Source of the DNA: Enoplolaimus lenunculus
Taxonomy: Eukaryota > Nematoda > Enoplea > Enoplida > Thoracostomopsidae
NCBI GenBank assembly: GCA_030248215.1
Contig: JASANG010000897.1
Location: 62,001-126,000 of the forward strand
Reading direction: 5' to 3'
DNA: 64,000 bases
Part shown: piece after piece, positions 34,690 to 47,300 of the stretch
Numbering within the stretch: position 1 is the first letter of the stretch
Layout: every line of letters begins with the position of its first letter
Translations under genes and position numbers: made by a program
The notes under the pieces: generated by a model
What the model was told of the DNA's origin: nothing
The model's database searches: none
Seen by the model: the letters and a program-made list of their open reading frames with translations, nothing else

Positions 34690-35828
34690 TTCCACCCATC
34701 CTTGGCGGATAATCCTGTTACGGAACAGAAAACAACAGAGTTTGATTGAAGGACAAAATAACTAAGACGCCCAACAGGTCAAAAAAGTTAGTTTCAAATT
34801 TAAGGTTACTCAAGAGATTCCGATAGATCTTAGTAAAGTGTGATGTTCACACTTTACTCTTTCTTTAATTTTTGAAGGTCAAAAACGAAAGTGTTTTGAC
34901 AAAAATATTTTTGATAGAATCAATCAACTTGGAGGCAACGGATGCGCCACAAATTGAAGTAGTGAGTTTTACTTGCTTTAAAAAAATTTTTGCTGTGAAA
35001 GGTGAGGCGGCAAATTTTGTAAATTTTGTAAATTTTGTAAATTTGGTAAATGTCGTAAATTTTGTTTAAAAATTGAATAGTATTTCGCAAATTAAACTAA
35101 AGAGGAATTTATGCTGACAAAAGCACAAAAAGTATAAATTGTGCTAAAATCGATGTAAACAGGGTCATTAAGAACCGCATACCACAAAAATATAGTTTAA
35201 ATTTTATAAACTTACTAAAATTTTCTTAAGAATTGGCCAAATTAATTCTTTTGTTTTGGCGTAAGCTGCCTAACAAAATAATTCAAGCGTAAAGTTTCGA
35301 AACAAAATTGCTTTAAAATTTTAAATATAGCGCAAATTCATATTATTTAAAATTTTAGGCTACGATAATGAGCCCATTTGTCAACCAGAATCAAGGACAC
35401 CTTTCTAAAAATTCGAAAACATAAGAAACAAAAACACTAAAGTAACTCTGAAGTAAATCGTAGAGGCATAAGTCGAAATTTGGTGTTCTTGCTAGCGTCC
35501 ACGGGGTAGATGTCCGCACCGCTTCTCACATGTAACAGTACCAGCGGTTGCACCTTGCGGGACAAGGTAGAGTACCTTCTTTAGAGCAACCAGTTAACAC
35601 AAGTACTTTAAGAAACGTAATGTTTGGAAACCGATAAATATCCTTCTAGAATTGCTGGGTATTCAGAAATGAAAAATATCCGATGCCCATCACGATTTAT
35701 AATATTACAACAAATTGTACACCCGTAATAATTGCCAGTACCAACCTTTGTGTGTACACTTCTGCACGCTTTTGAGGTTTAGGCTGAAAATGTAAACTCA
35801 TTTTTATTTTGTGGGAAATATTGCGGAC
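34690..35828. other. Intergenic upstream of the ZP gene
   Basis: No gene seen. 35480-35640 shares a GAGCAACxAGTTxxxACAAGT stretch with 41755-41810. 35660-35690 ends in ATATCCGATGCCCATCAC, the end of the ATCCGG repeat family. Confidence 0.35.
35012..35065 (+). repeat. Microsatellite, 9-bp unit AAATTTTGT x6
   Basis: Six consecutive 9-bp units. Units 4 and 5 carry substitutions (AAATTTGGT, AAATGTCGT). Confidence 0.9.
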
Positions 35829-38800
35829 ATGCTTAAATCATTTGCAGTACTAATAACTGTAATTCCAATACTAACAGTTTGCTCTGCACTGCGACATAGT
35901 GCAGATGTTTTGAACGAGATTAGGTCATTTAATAGTGTGCTTGCTACAGATCCTATCGTACATTGTGGTCCCAGCTCAGTCTCCATTATATTCAATACAA
36001 TCGAAGATTTTTATGGTCAAATATACGTCAAGTCGCAGTATGATATAAAGGTGAACATCATTACGGGTTGCGTTTGATGAAATTTTATATTTTTACAAGT
36101 TCAACCAACAAAATAAATTATTCAGCTGGAATAGCAGTAAGTTATATACTTTGGCTTAGTCAATTTAACTAAATTTGAAATTGAGTTCATGTTTTAATAA
36201 GAAAAATTCGTTCAAAGAATATCTAGCAAATTAAACTATAAATTTAGGATGTTTCTATACAGGAATGCAGGTATGATGGAACAGGAATATCGAACGCCGT
36301 TCTCGAATTGCCATTTGTCACAAAATGCAACGTGGAACGAATTCATACAACCAAACCAAATGGGATACTGCTCAAGGTTGCGACACTCATTGCACTACTA
36401 AATTCTTTACGTTCAACGGTAATATACGGTGTGTTGCATATCTACAGATATAAAACTAAATACTAAAACTATCGTTAATTGTGTCTGTTATAGAAATGAG
36501 ACGTCTAATTATCAGTATACAGTGGTGGATGCGCTGTGCAGTACCAACTTGTTGATGTTATTGTCATTTGGCAACTGATAGTAGTTTCTATATCCGCTAA
36601 AACTCAATCTCCACTGATATGTCACAAGTTATTTACACTGTTCTATACACTGCTCAGTTCAAATATGCTACAATCGTTCAATTTGAAATAAAAAATAATA
36701 AAATTTATGCAAAATATCAAAAAAATTTGGTGCATCGGATATTTTTTCTGTAAATTTTTCGAAAACTCAATGAATATATGCATCCATAAAACTTTTGTGC
36801 TTAAATACTAAACAACCATTTTCCGTTTATTTTTTTGTTGTTCGTTTCCGTTTTTGTCTCCACCCTCAAGCGGTGACTTCTGTTTTCGGTAGTTTTCTAA
36901 GAAACACGTGTTATAAACAGCTTAGAATGATTTCATTGAAAGTGTTATATTTACATAATCACAAATTTGGATCGTGGAAATGATTCAAAACATTGTCATG
37001 AATGACTGCGAGACCAGACTGAAAAAATTTCAACTTATGCAATATTTGAACTTATCGTTGTAGGGTTTCAAACTTTACAAGTTTCTGCCTAACCGTTCAA
37101 ATAAGAAATAATGTTAAGTTGCTTGCATGCTAACCTGAATACAGTAAAAAGCTTGTGGATGCCCCCGAACGGGCGTTCGCACAGCCAAGTGGTCATTGTG
37201 TGTAAACAACTACTGAACAGACTTGTCCTTGTACGAATCCTAGAGTTATATAAATATCCATCTACGTTTTGATGCAAAAAAAGTATGTTGGGTTTTCAGC
37301 AGATTGAGAAAGCGTATTCAGTGCAATGTTTTTACTCGGAATCAGCAATAGAAATAACCGAAAACATTGAAATTGTGCCATTATCGACTACATTTCATAC
37401 GCATATCGTGAATTCTACGCCGGGATGTAAATATGACATTGTCACCGATATGAAAGGGCAGCCTGTTAGGTATGTTTAGGATTAAACAATTATAGTTTCT
37501 GTTGCATATATGTGACCAACTCGATGTAAATTACGGTGCGTTTTCAATGTTAAATGTTATACTTAAGAGTGATAACGTTCTTAACCCCTAAGTTCACTTT
37601 GGTTGCATCATTTTGCTGTTGAAGAGAATATCGTGACAGTTGATAATTTCGGCGTAGAATTAATTTTTTAACCACCACTTTCTGGATTCTTTTCGCCCCC
37701 GTCTTTTCGTCACCCCATGCTTAATACCGCACATCTATGAGCGTAGTCTAACAAATTCTTCTATGGGTTCCATTGCTGTTTCGCTTAGCTATCAAGGTTC
37801 AATCTGACTCCTGTTAGTGGCAAACACGCATATTAGGTCTAATCTGACCTCTGTGAGCCATAACCACGCATACAATGCAAACCTCGATAGAGTTAATGCA
37901 CAGCGTTCAGTGGATACTTCTATACTGCAAACTGTCTTTAAGTTTTCAAATACGTCGCATAGCAATGAAACACCTGTCATTCGACAAATATTATGATATT
38001 CTCCAAGATTATTGGTTCTCATGCTGTTCCATACTTTTACTGTATGATGCAAGGCCTCATCGCTAATATTGTCACCATTCAGAGAAGAACAAAATGTGAT
38101 ATGAGGTGGTAATTTAAGTTTATTTAAGTCATACATTGACAATCTTTTTTTCAATACAGCTGTGTCTCGAAACGCTCGTAGTTACTCACGCGCTTTGAAT
38201 GCTCATTGTATGTGACTGAATGTGCCGCTGCCAAGATAAATCATAGGAAGTATTCGTTGTCCCTGTTTTGAATGTTTAAAACTGCGTGTTTAGGGCTCGA
38301 AACGTTGTTTATAACATGCTGTACATATGTCCTATATAAATGTTCCAGTCGTTCTTTTCACGTTACCCGGCAAAAAATGTGAGTGATGCCACTGAGGGTT
38401 GATTAATCAGTCCGCCATTATCCTTCTGGTATGCGACATCCACCTTTCAAAGACTGAGTGAGTAATTACTCCATTGGATTCATTGCAACAATCACCCACT
38501 ACGGGGGGAAACCCCTCATTCTGCGGCATACAAAATTTCCCGTTATAGCTTAAACACTGAACTACAGACCGGCATTTGCCATCGACTGTTCGCAGTCGGT
38601 CTGGGTATAAATGTATTCTTAACTTAAAACTTATGTCCCATGTATACTTTACTGCTGTCCCGTAATCTGGCCATCCCAGCTCAATATTGATAGCTTTTGT
38701 TTGTGGCGGGATTTTGGGAATTCAGGATTTTGTGTTTTCTATAGAATTCATCACAGACAACTCTTGGGCTTAGGCTTAGGCTTAGCATTACAATTAGGCA

Positions 38801-41800
38801 ATCATTTGGCTAGGCTTAGGCTTAGGTTTAGGCATAGATTTAGGCTTAGGCTTCAGAAGAAACCGCCTTCGACCATATCCCGAAATCCCAAAATACCAAG
38901 ATCCCACCTTCGACCATATCCCGAAAACCCGTAATCCCAAGATCCCCGCTTTAGACCACATTCCGAAATTTCAAAATCCCAAAATCCGTCCTTTAACCAT
39001 ATCCGAAATCCCAAACTTTTACCTTCGACCATATCCTGAAGTCTCAAAATTCCAAAATCCTACCTTAAACCGTACCGCAATTTCTTGCGATGGGATGGTG
39101 GGATTTTGGGACCGCAGAGTGGTTAACATGGGCCAAACGTATTACTGTATTTGTTCACAATGTGTCTGTTTGACGTTTATAATTAAAAATTTTAGCTACA
39201 CGGTTGTGGGGCAGCGTCTAATTCACAAGTGGTCTTGCTCAAGTGTCATTGACAACGAATTTTGCTTGCAAATTCATTCATGCCGTGTTGAAAGCAAATC
39301 GGTAACCATCGCAGCTTGGCAGTAGGGAATTTTGGCTCAAACTATGGGCTTTTCGGCTCATATTACTGACGTTGGTTCATTTTACTGAACAAATGATGGC
39401 TAAACAAAGCTTATGAAGTAGTTTTTGCAAAAAAACTCAAACCGAAATAAATAAAATGGAATATAATTATTTTCTTTAAAGAATCAAAATTTAAGCTAAA
39501 AATATACAGGTGAAACAATAAATGGGAGTTTTTACTTTGTCAACAACAGTTTTCCTTTCGACGCAGAAAATCAACTTTCCGTGAACCAAGTGACAGACAC
39601 CTACCTGTTTTGTTGCTTTTTCATTGGACAGCGGGTGTTTATTTGTATTGACACTCGAGTTAACCGTTTTTGCTTGTACGCATTTATGTCACAACTGCTA
39701 TTCCAGACAAACTATTATGAGTTGTTAGACAAAAACGGATGTTCAGTGGATAGCAACATAATGAACAGCGTAGAATATCCTCAAAATTTAATAGCAGTGC
39801 AACACACGGAAGCTTTCAAGTTTTCAGGCGAATCAAAACTGATTTTCAAATGTGTGGCAAATATCACAATGAAAGTAAGCGATTCCAATGGCTGGTGCAG
39901 TGTTGACTATAAAAAAGCTTATATATATTTTCAATAGATGGCCACCGGATATCCGGATATCCGGATATGAAAAATATTCTGATATGTATCCGAAAAGAAA
40001 TGTGTATCCGGATATCCGTCGGATATTCGAAATGTTATTGTGTAAACAATTTTTTGGAATAATTTGCATTGCTTCACCGTTAAAGTAGCTGAAGCTGACG
40101 AAAAGAATTTCTGTATTCAAACCTAAGTTAAAATATTGAACCACATTCCTGCATAATTCCAGTATGATTTAAAATATTTATTTCATAAAACATGCCCAAA
40201 TTAAGAAAAAACTTCAGATTAGTTTGATATTTTTCGGACTAATGACTTAAGTATTTTGAAATTATCTCAAAACCAACCCAGTAAAAATTTGCATCAAATA
40301 CGCAAAGTTAAATACTAAAGTTATTATCTTTGCAAGAAAAATTTTGACCGCTCTTGATTTAATAGAACGCCAAGCCTAACTGAGTATGATGCTAATTAGT
40401 AAAAGGCAAGCTTGCAAATCTGACAATCTGTGAAGGGCACATCAAAGTTTCCCATGACACAAAGTCTATGAACTAAAAACTTTTAAATTCAAACCGCCCC
40501 GCTAACCAATTACGTATCATGCGCCAAAACCAGTCCAAAAGTACTTTATTAGCGATTCTGGCTGTCTGAAAACGAACAGCTTAGTGTGGGCTTGGGGGGA
40601 CAACCCCATCCTGCTTAGTATTTTTTCAAAAAGCGGAAGGTTCAAGGAAGCCGCAGTCTCCCCCTTAGAGAGAAAATGCACGAAATTGGTTCAAAAAGTT
40701 TGGTTGTTGCATAAAAGTTTTTCCCTACATTAATTGAGACGTAAACCTATACTCTTTTATAGACCCACCAAAATCTTCGACGCCCCTTACAGTAACATGG
40801 GCCGATTTCTTAATAGGTACATTTTCGGCTGCGCAGTAGTCCATAAAGGCAAGTATATGTTCAAGTCTTAAAAAATTGAAATTTAATTGAAATTATCAGC
40901 GGAGGTATGAAGATCCAAATCGGCATTCATTATCTTCGGCTATATTAAAAAGGGGACCCTGAAGGCTTGGACCAATCCGGCTTTAACAATGTAACAACCA
41001 AAACATATTCCTAAGTTTAAGGCTCCTCAGCGTAATGAACACAAATCTAAAGCAAAGCTTAGCCTAAGCCCAAGCGAAAAATTTACTCTAAAACTAAGCC
41101 TTGTCTATTTCGGTCCAGTGAGAACACAGGAAATAGCAGATCCAAAGGTTGGTGGGCGGGCGTACGCCCCCGTCAGTAATTTTTTTACGATGAAATGGTA
41201 GCATCCTGCAATTTTCCACCTCAGAAATTGTTTTTGTGTTAAAATGACGAGTTCTCTACCTTGCAATTGTCCTGGCTCAGAAAGTTATTTTGTAAAAAAT
41301 GATTATGTCCCTACCTTACAATTTTACCGCCCTCAGAAAAATTTTTTGTGCAAAATTGCGTTTCAAAACATTTACGAGCCTGCCCCACGTCAGAAATTTC
41401 TGGATCCGCCGGTAAACGCAGGGTGTTACTAAAAGTAACACGGACTGATGTTTGTACGATTTAGCGCTAGTATATTTTAATGTGGATGTTATTTCTTGGA
41501 AGGTAAAGCGATCATGTAATATAGTTCAAGGGAAGTCTGACAATCGATAGAATCTCTGTTGCAGTAGTTTAAATCAGACGGAGACAAACCAAACCAATTC
41601 AATTTCAGGCGGCCAAAACAAGTATTTATTAGTTAGTATAGCAATCTTGGAAACAGCATACCCAGCACTGTTGAAGCAGGTGCAAATAACATTGATAGAA
41701 TTGTATGTTTTACGCTCATAGCAATCAGCTTGTGGGTCAGGGTACTTCCGTTAGAGCAACAAGTTGAAACAAGTGTTTGAGAAACGAAAATTGAGGTTTG

Positions 41801-42787
41801 GAAACCCAAAAACGCAAAATCGAGTTTTGGATATGCGAAATAGAAAATTTAATTTAAGATATCCGGATATCAATATAAATATCTGGATATCCGGATAAAT
41901 ATCCGGTAAGAATTGCCGGATATTCGGATATAAAAATACTCGATGCCCATCACTATTTGCGTAACACAGCGATGGTTTGTGAAACTAACAAATTCCTGCA
42001 AATACACAAGTTAAAGTTTTTACAAAAGCAGAAACCAAATCTGAAAACTGTGTAGAATTTTGTACTTTCATTTGACTGGTTCGAAAACTCCAAGATGTGA
42101 CGCCGACTCAAGATACTTAAAGGTGCTGCCTACATTTGAGAATACGGGTCTATAGACTAGAAATTTTGTAAATACAACTGCAAGTTTGTATGCAAAATTA
42201 CGGGTAGAAAGGAATACAAATACAAGAAAATATCCCAAAAACATAATTAATTCAAAGTTAAGTGAACTTGCAAGTTTAAAGCAAAGACAATTTCTGTGTC
42301 CACATCCTTCGACTGCTTTTTAGCAATTGAAGTATAAGTAAAACTAATCCGTAATTAAAAGTGACTGGACGCACACTGATTCAGCGAATCCGCTTTAAAA
42401 ATAGGAATTTAGGTTTACAAATAATCCCCGAAAACGTTCCTTTGTGTTCGGTAAATGCGTTCATTTTAATAGGATCCGTATACCGCATGCTACAGACCGA
42501 CTTGTCACAGTTGGACATCAAAGCAAAAAGATAACATTCGTTCTTCCGACGAACTTACGTATGGTAAGCCGACCCTGTCAAGAGATTTTACATGGACGTC
42601 ATGGGATTTTACTGATCGAAGTACAGAAAACACCCCTTTGAGCAATGCAATTGATAACCATCTGATGCATTTATATGATGTATGCCTGACAGCGGGCGCC
42701 TTAGGCTGTTTGATCTTTTTGACTGTAATCCTCATCGCTACAGTTGCGGTGTTAAGTCGTATGTTATTTTTTGAAATAAAGCACTAA
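35829..42787 (+). CDS. Cuticlin-like ZP-domain membrane protein
   Basis: Six exons join in phase: 35829-36050, 36263-36418, 37300-37469, 39196-39301, 39707-39874 and 42473-42787 (TAA), giving 378 residues. A signal peptide MLKSFAVLITVIPILTVCSA opens the protein. The ZP domain runs from about 42 to 286: IVHCGPSSVSIIF, FYGQIYVKSQYD, IEKAYSVQCFY, VGQRLIHKWSC, LLDKNGCSVDS, VEYPQNLIA and CYRPTC (280-285). Twelve cysteines lie in this part. A membrane helix occupies about 345-368, with a short cytoplasmic tail RMLFFEIKH. These are the landmarks of nematode cuticlins, which polymerise extracellularly in cuticle layers such as alae after cleavage upstream of the anchor. No clear RxxR furin site is seen between the ZP domain and the helix (KQKDNIRSS is the nearest basic stretch). 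ATG 35829 is chosen because it starts the signal peptide. Confidence 0.92.
38755..38870 (+). repeat. TTAGGC-rich patch in ZP intron 3
   Basis: GGCTTAGGCTTAGGCTTAGC and later TAGGCTTAGGCTTAGG units, read directly on the plus strand. It is probably the core of a decayed GGCCC/TTAGGC MITE; no ends were seen. Confidence 0.5.
38865..39073 (+). repeat. Minisatellite in ZP intron 3
   Basis: About five diverged units of roughly 40-45 bp built on CCTTCGACCATATCCCGAAA and CCCAAAATCCCA. It is distinct from the 23-kb minisatellite, although both use CCCGAAAT words. Confidence 0.6.
39938..40130. repeat. ATCCGGATAT-family repeat in ZP intron 5
   Basis: It starts with GGCCACCGGATATCCGGATA and contains CACCGTTAAAGTAGCTGAAG, similar to 32730-32760. 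41862-41960 (ATCTGGATATCCGGATAAAT, then GATGCCCATCAC) looks like the other end of the same family. Confidence 0.5.
41440..41800. repeat. Repeat shared with 21640-22080 and 34450-34640
   Basis: It contains CTGTTGCAGTAGTTTAAATC and AGACGGAGACAAACC with the same neighbours as the other copies. It may be a solo LTR piece of the Ty3-like fossil element, but the ends are not defined. It lies in ZP intron 5. Confidence 0.35.
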
Positions 42788-42812
42788 AACGCGTAGCGAA
42801 ACCATCAACGTA

Positions 42813-42818
42813 AATAAA
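42813..42818 (+). promoter_or_regulatory. Poly(A) signal of the ZP gene
   Basis: AATAAA 26 bases after the stop. Another AATAAA at 42775-42780 overlaps the last codons. A very short 3' UTR is implied. Confidence 0.5.
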
Positions 42819-44245
42819 CTTGCTTTATTTCAAAAGGTAAGAGACTATGATCATGATTTGTAGAGTTTACTATATTTGGCCCATGTAAAGATTAGGGGCG
42901 GAACGCTTTTCTGTGGGACTAGAAAAGAGTAAGCTTAAGCTTTAGATTATTTTTTACTTGGCTTAGGCTTAGGTTTACGCTTAATAATAAACTCATTTTT
43001 ACGCTTAGGTTATATGCTTATAATACTTTTCCGCTCATGTTCTTTACATTAACCCTATATTTCTTTATACACAGTGATTGTAAACTTTTCCATTAAACCG
43101 TTTTTCACATGAATATTTTCTATTTCATCTGAGACTAATATACATTCAAGCGCGAATTCAAACCCGAAACTCTCGATTGGGAGGCGTTTACCAGCACCGC
43201 CACGGACCATTCCGCCTGCCGCCATAACAGCTTGACACCTGATTCCGTTAAGACTTTCTCGTCTTGGTAGAGTTTGTTTGTATAGCGAATTACTTATTGC
43301 ATGTAATTTCTCGTGTATAATTGGCGGAGGTACGAAATATCGATCCTCTAGGATTGTAATCAAAAAATCGCTTATTTTATAGATTTCGACGCGCTGAATT
43401 TAACGAAACGAAACCATTTTAGGGCTGCATGCGTGTAATTCCTGTTGTATAATTGGCGAAGGTACGGAATGTGGATTCGCTAGAAATTTAATGAAGAATA
43501 GTTCATTTTATAGATGTCGAAGTGTTTAGTTCAGCGAGGCCTTTTTAGGACTGCAGGGCCCCGGTTCAAAAGTTATGGCTCTTTAAAGTTTACGGTTTTA
43601 CTACCACCTACAAGTTTTGTACAGCGAATCAAACCTGGTAAAGCTTATACTTTAACAACATAGGCATTAGCATATTGATTGTGCTAACCATGGCATTGAG
43701 TTTGGAGTGCTGTTGGTTTTAGGGTTCTCATTAATTGAAAATTTGGCAAATGTAAAGAACAAAACAGTATTGTAAGCATATTCCTAAGCCTAAGCCTAAG
43801 CCTAAGCCAAGCAAAAAATTAGTTTAAAGCTTAAGCTTACTCTATTCTAGTGCCACACAAACGTTCCGCCCCTGATCTTTTACATGGGAAAGAAATGTAT
43901 AGATTTAAGATATTGAACCACTTGAGAATTATACTTAGCCATGTGCGTTGCATGTTACCTGCGGGCATTATATTTCTGAATGTGTTGCATTTGCCGGTGT
44001 ATAACACAATGTTAAGTAGAGTTTTTCAGTAAAAGCACTTAAATTAAATATATCTGTCAAAACGTTCTATATTGGCAAAGGTGTAGTGTACTCGCAAATT
44101 TTCATATTATGACTATTTCTTTTAATATTGCGTTTGAGGCTAAGTGTGTCCAAGCTTGGCTAAATAAGTGTAGTAGGTACTACGACTACTACTGGTATAA
44201 ACAGTATGCTGAATCTATCAAACACGATGAGAGAAGACACACAAT
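42819..44245. other. Intergenic with MITEs and a SINE-like remnant
   Basis: 42878-43050 and 43745-43888 are copies of the GGCCC/TTAGGC family. The first starts GGCCCATGTAAAGATTAGGG; the second ends CGCCCCTGATCTTTTACATG. 43130-43215 is a tRNA-like remnant. Two short related stretches occur at about 43310-43360 and 43440-43490 (TATAATTGGCGGAGGTACG). No gene seen. Confidence 0.45.
43130..43215 (-). repeat. Degenerate tRNA-derived SINE head
   Basis: On the minus strand, GGCGGTGCTGGTAAACGCC is followed by TCCCA and then GGGTTTGAATTC, i.e. A-box- and B-box-like parts at tRNA spacing. The same ACGCCTCCCA core occurs at 46670-46685. Stems do not fold cleanly. Confidence 0.4.
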
Positions 44246-44251
44246 TTTATT
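44246..44251 (-). promoter_or_regulatory. Poly(A) signal of the EB-like gene
   Basis: AATAAA on the minus strand, 110 bases after the TAA stop of the gene at 44361-48674. Confidence 0.5.
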
Positions 44252-44360
44252 TTCTAGCAACCCGTGTGACAGAGTTTTCGCTATACTTCCGGTTGGAAGA
44301 TACAGTTCCAAATGCATAAATCCGCTTGTCAGCAAAACAAAGTTCATACCTGATTTCGTT

Positions 44361-47300
44361 TTATAAGCGACAGTCAGGATTATCAGGTCGATAGCCGTTT
44401 CGACATTTGCAACACAGATGCACAGAGCAGATGCCACAAAATGCATTCCTGCCGCATTGTTCATTTGTTATACAACGAAAACCAAGATTTTTCGTTTTGT
44501 GTCGTCCTGTCTGCGCTTTATCAAAATTGATTTTTATATCACTGCTACCACCACCACCACCATATTCTGAGCTTCTAGTGGGAGGCTTAAGCTGCTGTGA
44601 TATAGAATTGTTTTTCAAAATGAGTCTTTCAACTTTTGCTGATTTGGTATCGTGGTTTCTTATGAGGGGAGATTGAAATGTTCCGATCTGAAAAAAATTA
44701 ACGCACACAGAAAGGAACATAACGTCAATCACAGTGTAAATGAATTACGGCTGTCTGCCTGTAAAAAAGCAAATATGTTGTTTCAAAACTTTGAGCGTAT
44801 TTTGGGTCACATCTGGAGATATCACCAGACGGGCTAGATTTCCATCCCGCATATCCAGGCAGTGCTAGACTTTTTTACTCGAGAATCCAGGTCGGGCTAG
44901 AAATTCCTACGGAAAATTATTATAGACCGGGTTGTCAAGCCAGTTAGGTATTCAACCAGAACATTCAAGACAGGCTAGGTTTGACCCTGATAAACTGTTC
45001 AGGTCATAGTTCCGCTAACAATAAATCTACGTCTGCCAGCTAAGCATTAACTCGAAAAATTTTGTTGTTCTGGCAGTTTGAGGTCCACTTTCGCCAAAAG
45101 TCATTCTGATAAACGTATTCTGCAACGTCCGATAACAGCGTTCAACCAGATTGAGACTGCAGGTGGTGGTTCGATGATCTTTGTGCAAAACCAACGGCAA
45201 ATTTGTACAAAAATTGCATTTTGTGGTAGGAACCTCAGTTCAGCTGCATTTCAGTGATAATTAATTGGTGAAAAGTCTTGGCCCGCCCGATTTCACCTAT
45301 GGAAAAGTTTAGCCCGGTCTGCCGGAACAGTAACATAACCCTATTCCTAAGCCTAAGCTTAAGCAAAAAAAATAGTCTAAAGCTTAAACTGTCTATATTT
45401 TACAGCCCCTCTTGACAAAGATCCGGCCCTGTTCTGTATATGGGCCACAAAATCTATTTGGCCTGAATGTTTCGGACCCAAAATCCAGTCCTTATGTGTT
45501 CCCTTATGGGAAATCAATCCCGGTGCAAAATTCAGACTGCGACACCGTGAAAATTGAACTAAGGGACACGAATTCCGAGAGAATTGAATTAAAACGTTAA
45601 TGTCACACGTAGTGACCATATACAGAAACCCTGGGTGTGCGTTACAAATTACAAAATACTCTTTTGTACCTTATGTAATCGCTACCCAAACAATTACAGC
45701 TCATAGAAACGATTACGGTGTAACAAAAGTTCAAATACGAAATGTATGGCGTATGCATTAACATTTCAATTATGTCCAAAACGGTTGCATTTTACTGCTT
45801 ACAAAAATTGCTGGTTTCTGAACGCCTTTTGCGGCGAGAAGTCCAAATATTTGTTTGATCGAATTTTCATTATTATTATTTGAAGTCGTTTTGCTTGTCA
45901 AATTCAACTTATGATCTGACGGCGTTAATGTTACCACGGCATCAGGTGGTGCCGATATGACCGGACGACGCCTGTTAAACTCAAAATCATATTCTTCACT
46001 CGAACGGCTGTCTGAAAATGTTAGAAAAGAAATATTACGGGTAAAGTAGTGGTGTAAACAGCGCAGTTCATTGACTTTCAAGAAGTTACACGTATATCCA
46101 GCCCTGTTTTGAAGACATACCAGCATCTTAAACTACAATAAGCCAGTCTTGCCCCTGTCTCTAAATATTTCATCCATACCTCGCCTACTTACAGCTAAAT
46201 AGGGATGAGAGCAAACAGCCGAAACGATGCGCTAATGAGAAAAAGTGTCTTGGGTGTTCTGTTTATGAATATGTCGTATACAAATTTCATATCTGGATCA
46301 ATTACTAATTGGAATAGGCTAATCTGGTGTTCTGAGCAAACAATAAGCAAGCAGTCCACTCCCACATAGGCGGGTGCCAGACATTATATTTAAAATCGAT
46401 TTTTTCACTCCATTCCGCATCCTTTCGTTCAGAAATGTTCAAATCACCCGTCTTTTGCACGAAATAAATTCGCATAGATTTATAACGATATTAACCCCTT
46501 CTCACATTGAGTTGCCTATATGCAACTCAGAGCAGTGTATATATACGTTAAATAATATATATCGCACCGTGTTTAACAATTTGCAACGCGTATACATAGT
46601 ACTAAATCACCACAAGACGTGAGAGCCAATCGGGCTCGAGCGTCAAGCTCCTACAGCTGATTGGTGATGGTATACGCCTCCCACTCCAGTCACCGGAGTT
46701 CGAATCCTAGCATAAAAGTAGGTCTCATGGGAAATAGAAAATATTCATGTAAGAAACGGTTAAATTTATTGGTGTCCAATATATCGCACTCCCATTTTCC
46801 CGCTTTCCCGGCAAAATTTACATCTGTTCCATTTTCCCACGTGTCTGATCCAACCTGTCCTTTTTCGCGTTTAAACAGTAGAAATGTACCGCTGTTTCAT
46901 TTTTCCGTTTTTCGCTCGCACTCATGCGTCTTTCTGTTCCGCGGGAGCACGGGACTCCCCTCAAAGTAACATTGGCCGTATATTTTGATACCCTGTATGT
47001 CTGGGATACCATCTCTGAAGATGTGTGTGCCCATTTTCGTAAAAATATGCGTAGTGCCAATCACCACTTTGGGATAAGTCTACTAATTTACGAACTAAAT
47101 ATAGAATATGATGAGCTTCGAAACTGCCTCGATTGTATCAATTGATTCCGCTCACTTAACTCAATATACATTTGGGATTTGCAGTTGCCGCCGTAATTCG
47201 CAGTAAATGTTATACGCGCTATTGAGAACGAGGTACATAGCAGTCATGCGGACGATAACAGTGCCGGAGGTCAACATCCTGTCGAAGCCAGAGGTATTTA

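Noticed and set aside
38755-38870. A telomere or chromosome end because of TTAGGC repeats
   Set aside because: The tract is short, degenerate and in the middle of an intron; similar tracts lie within MITEs with defined tips.
39581-39706. The upstream part of the open frame before ZP exon 5
   Set aside because: Phase and family similarity begin at the TTCCAG acceptor; the preceding residues have no cuticlin match.
41140-41430. A small gene (62 codons at 41244)
   Set aside because: It consists of three near-repeats of a 65-70 bp unit (CCTTGCAATTxTxC, TCAGAAAxTTxTTTTGTG), so it is a small tandem repeat rather than a coding exon.
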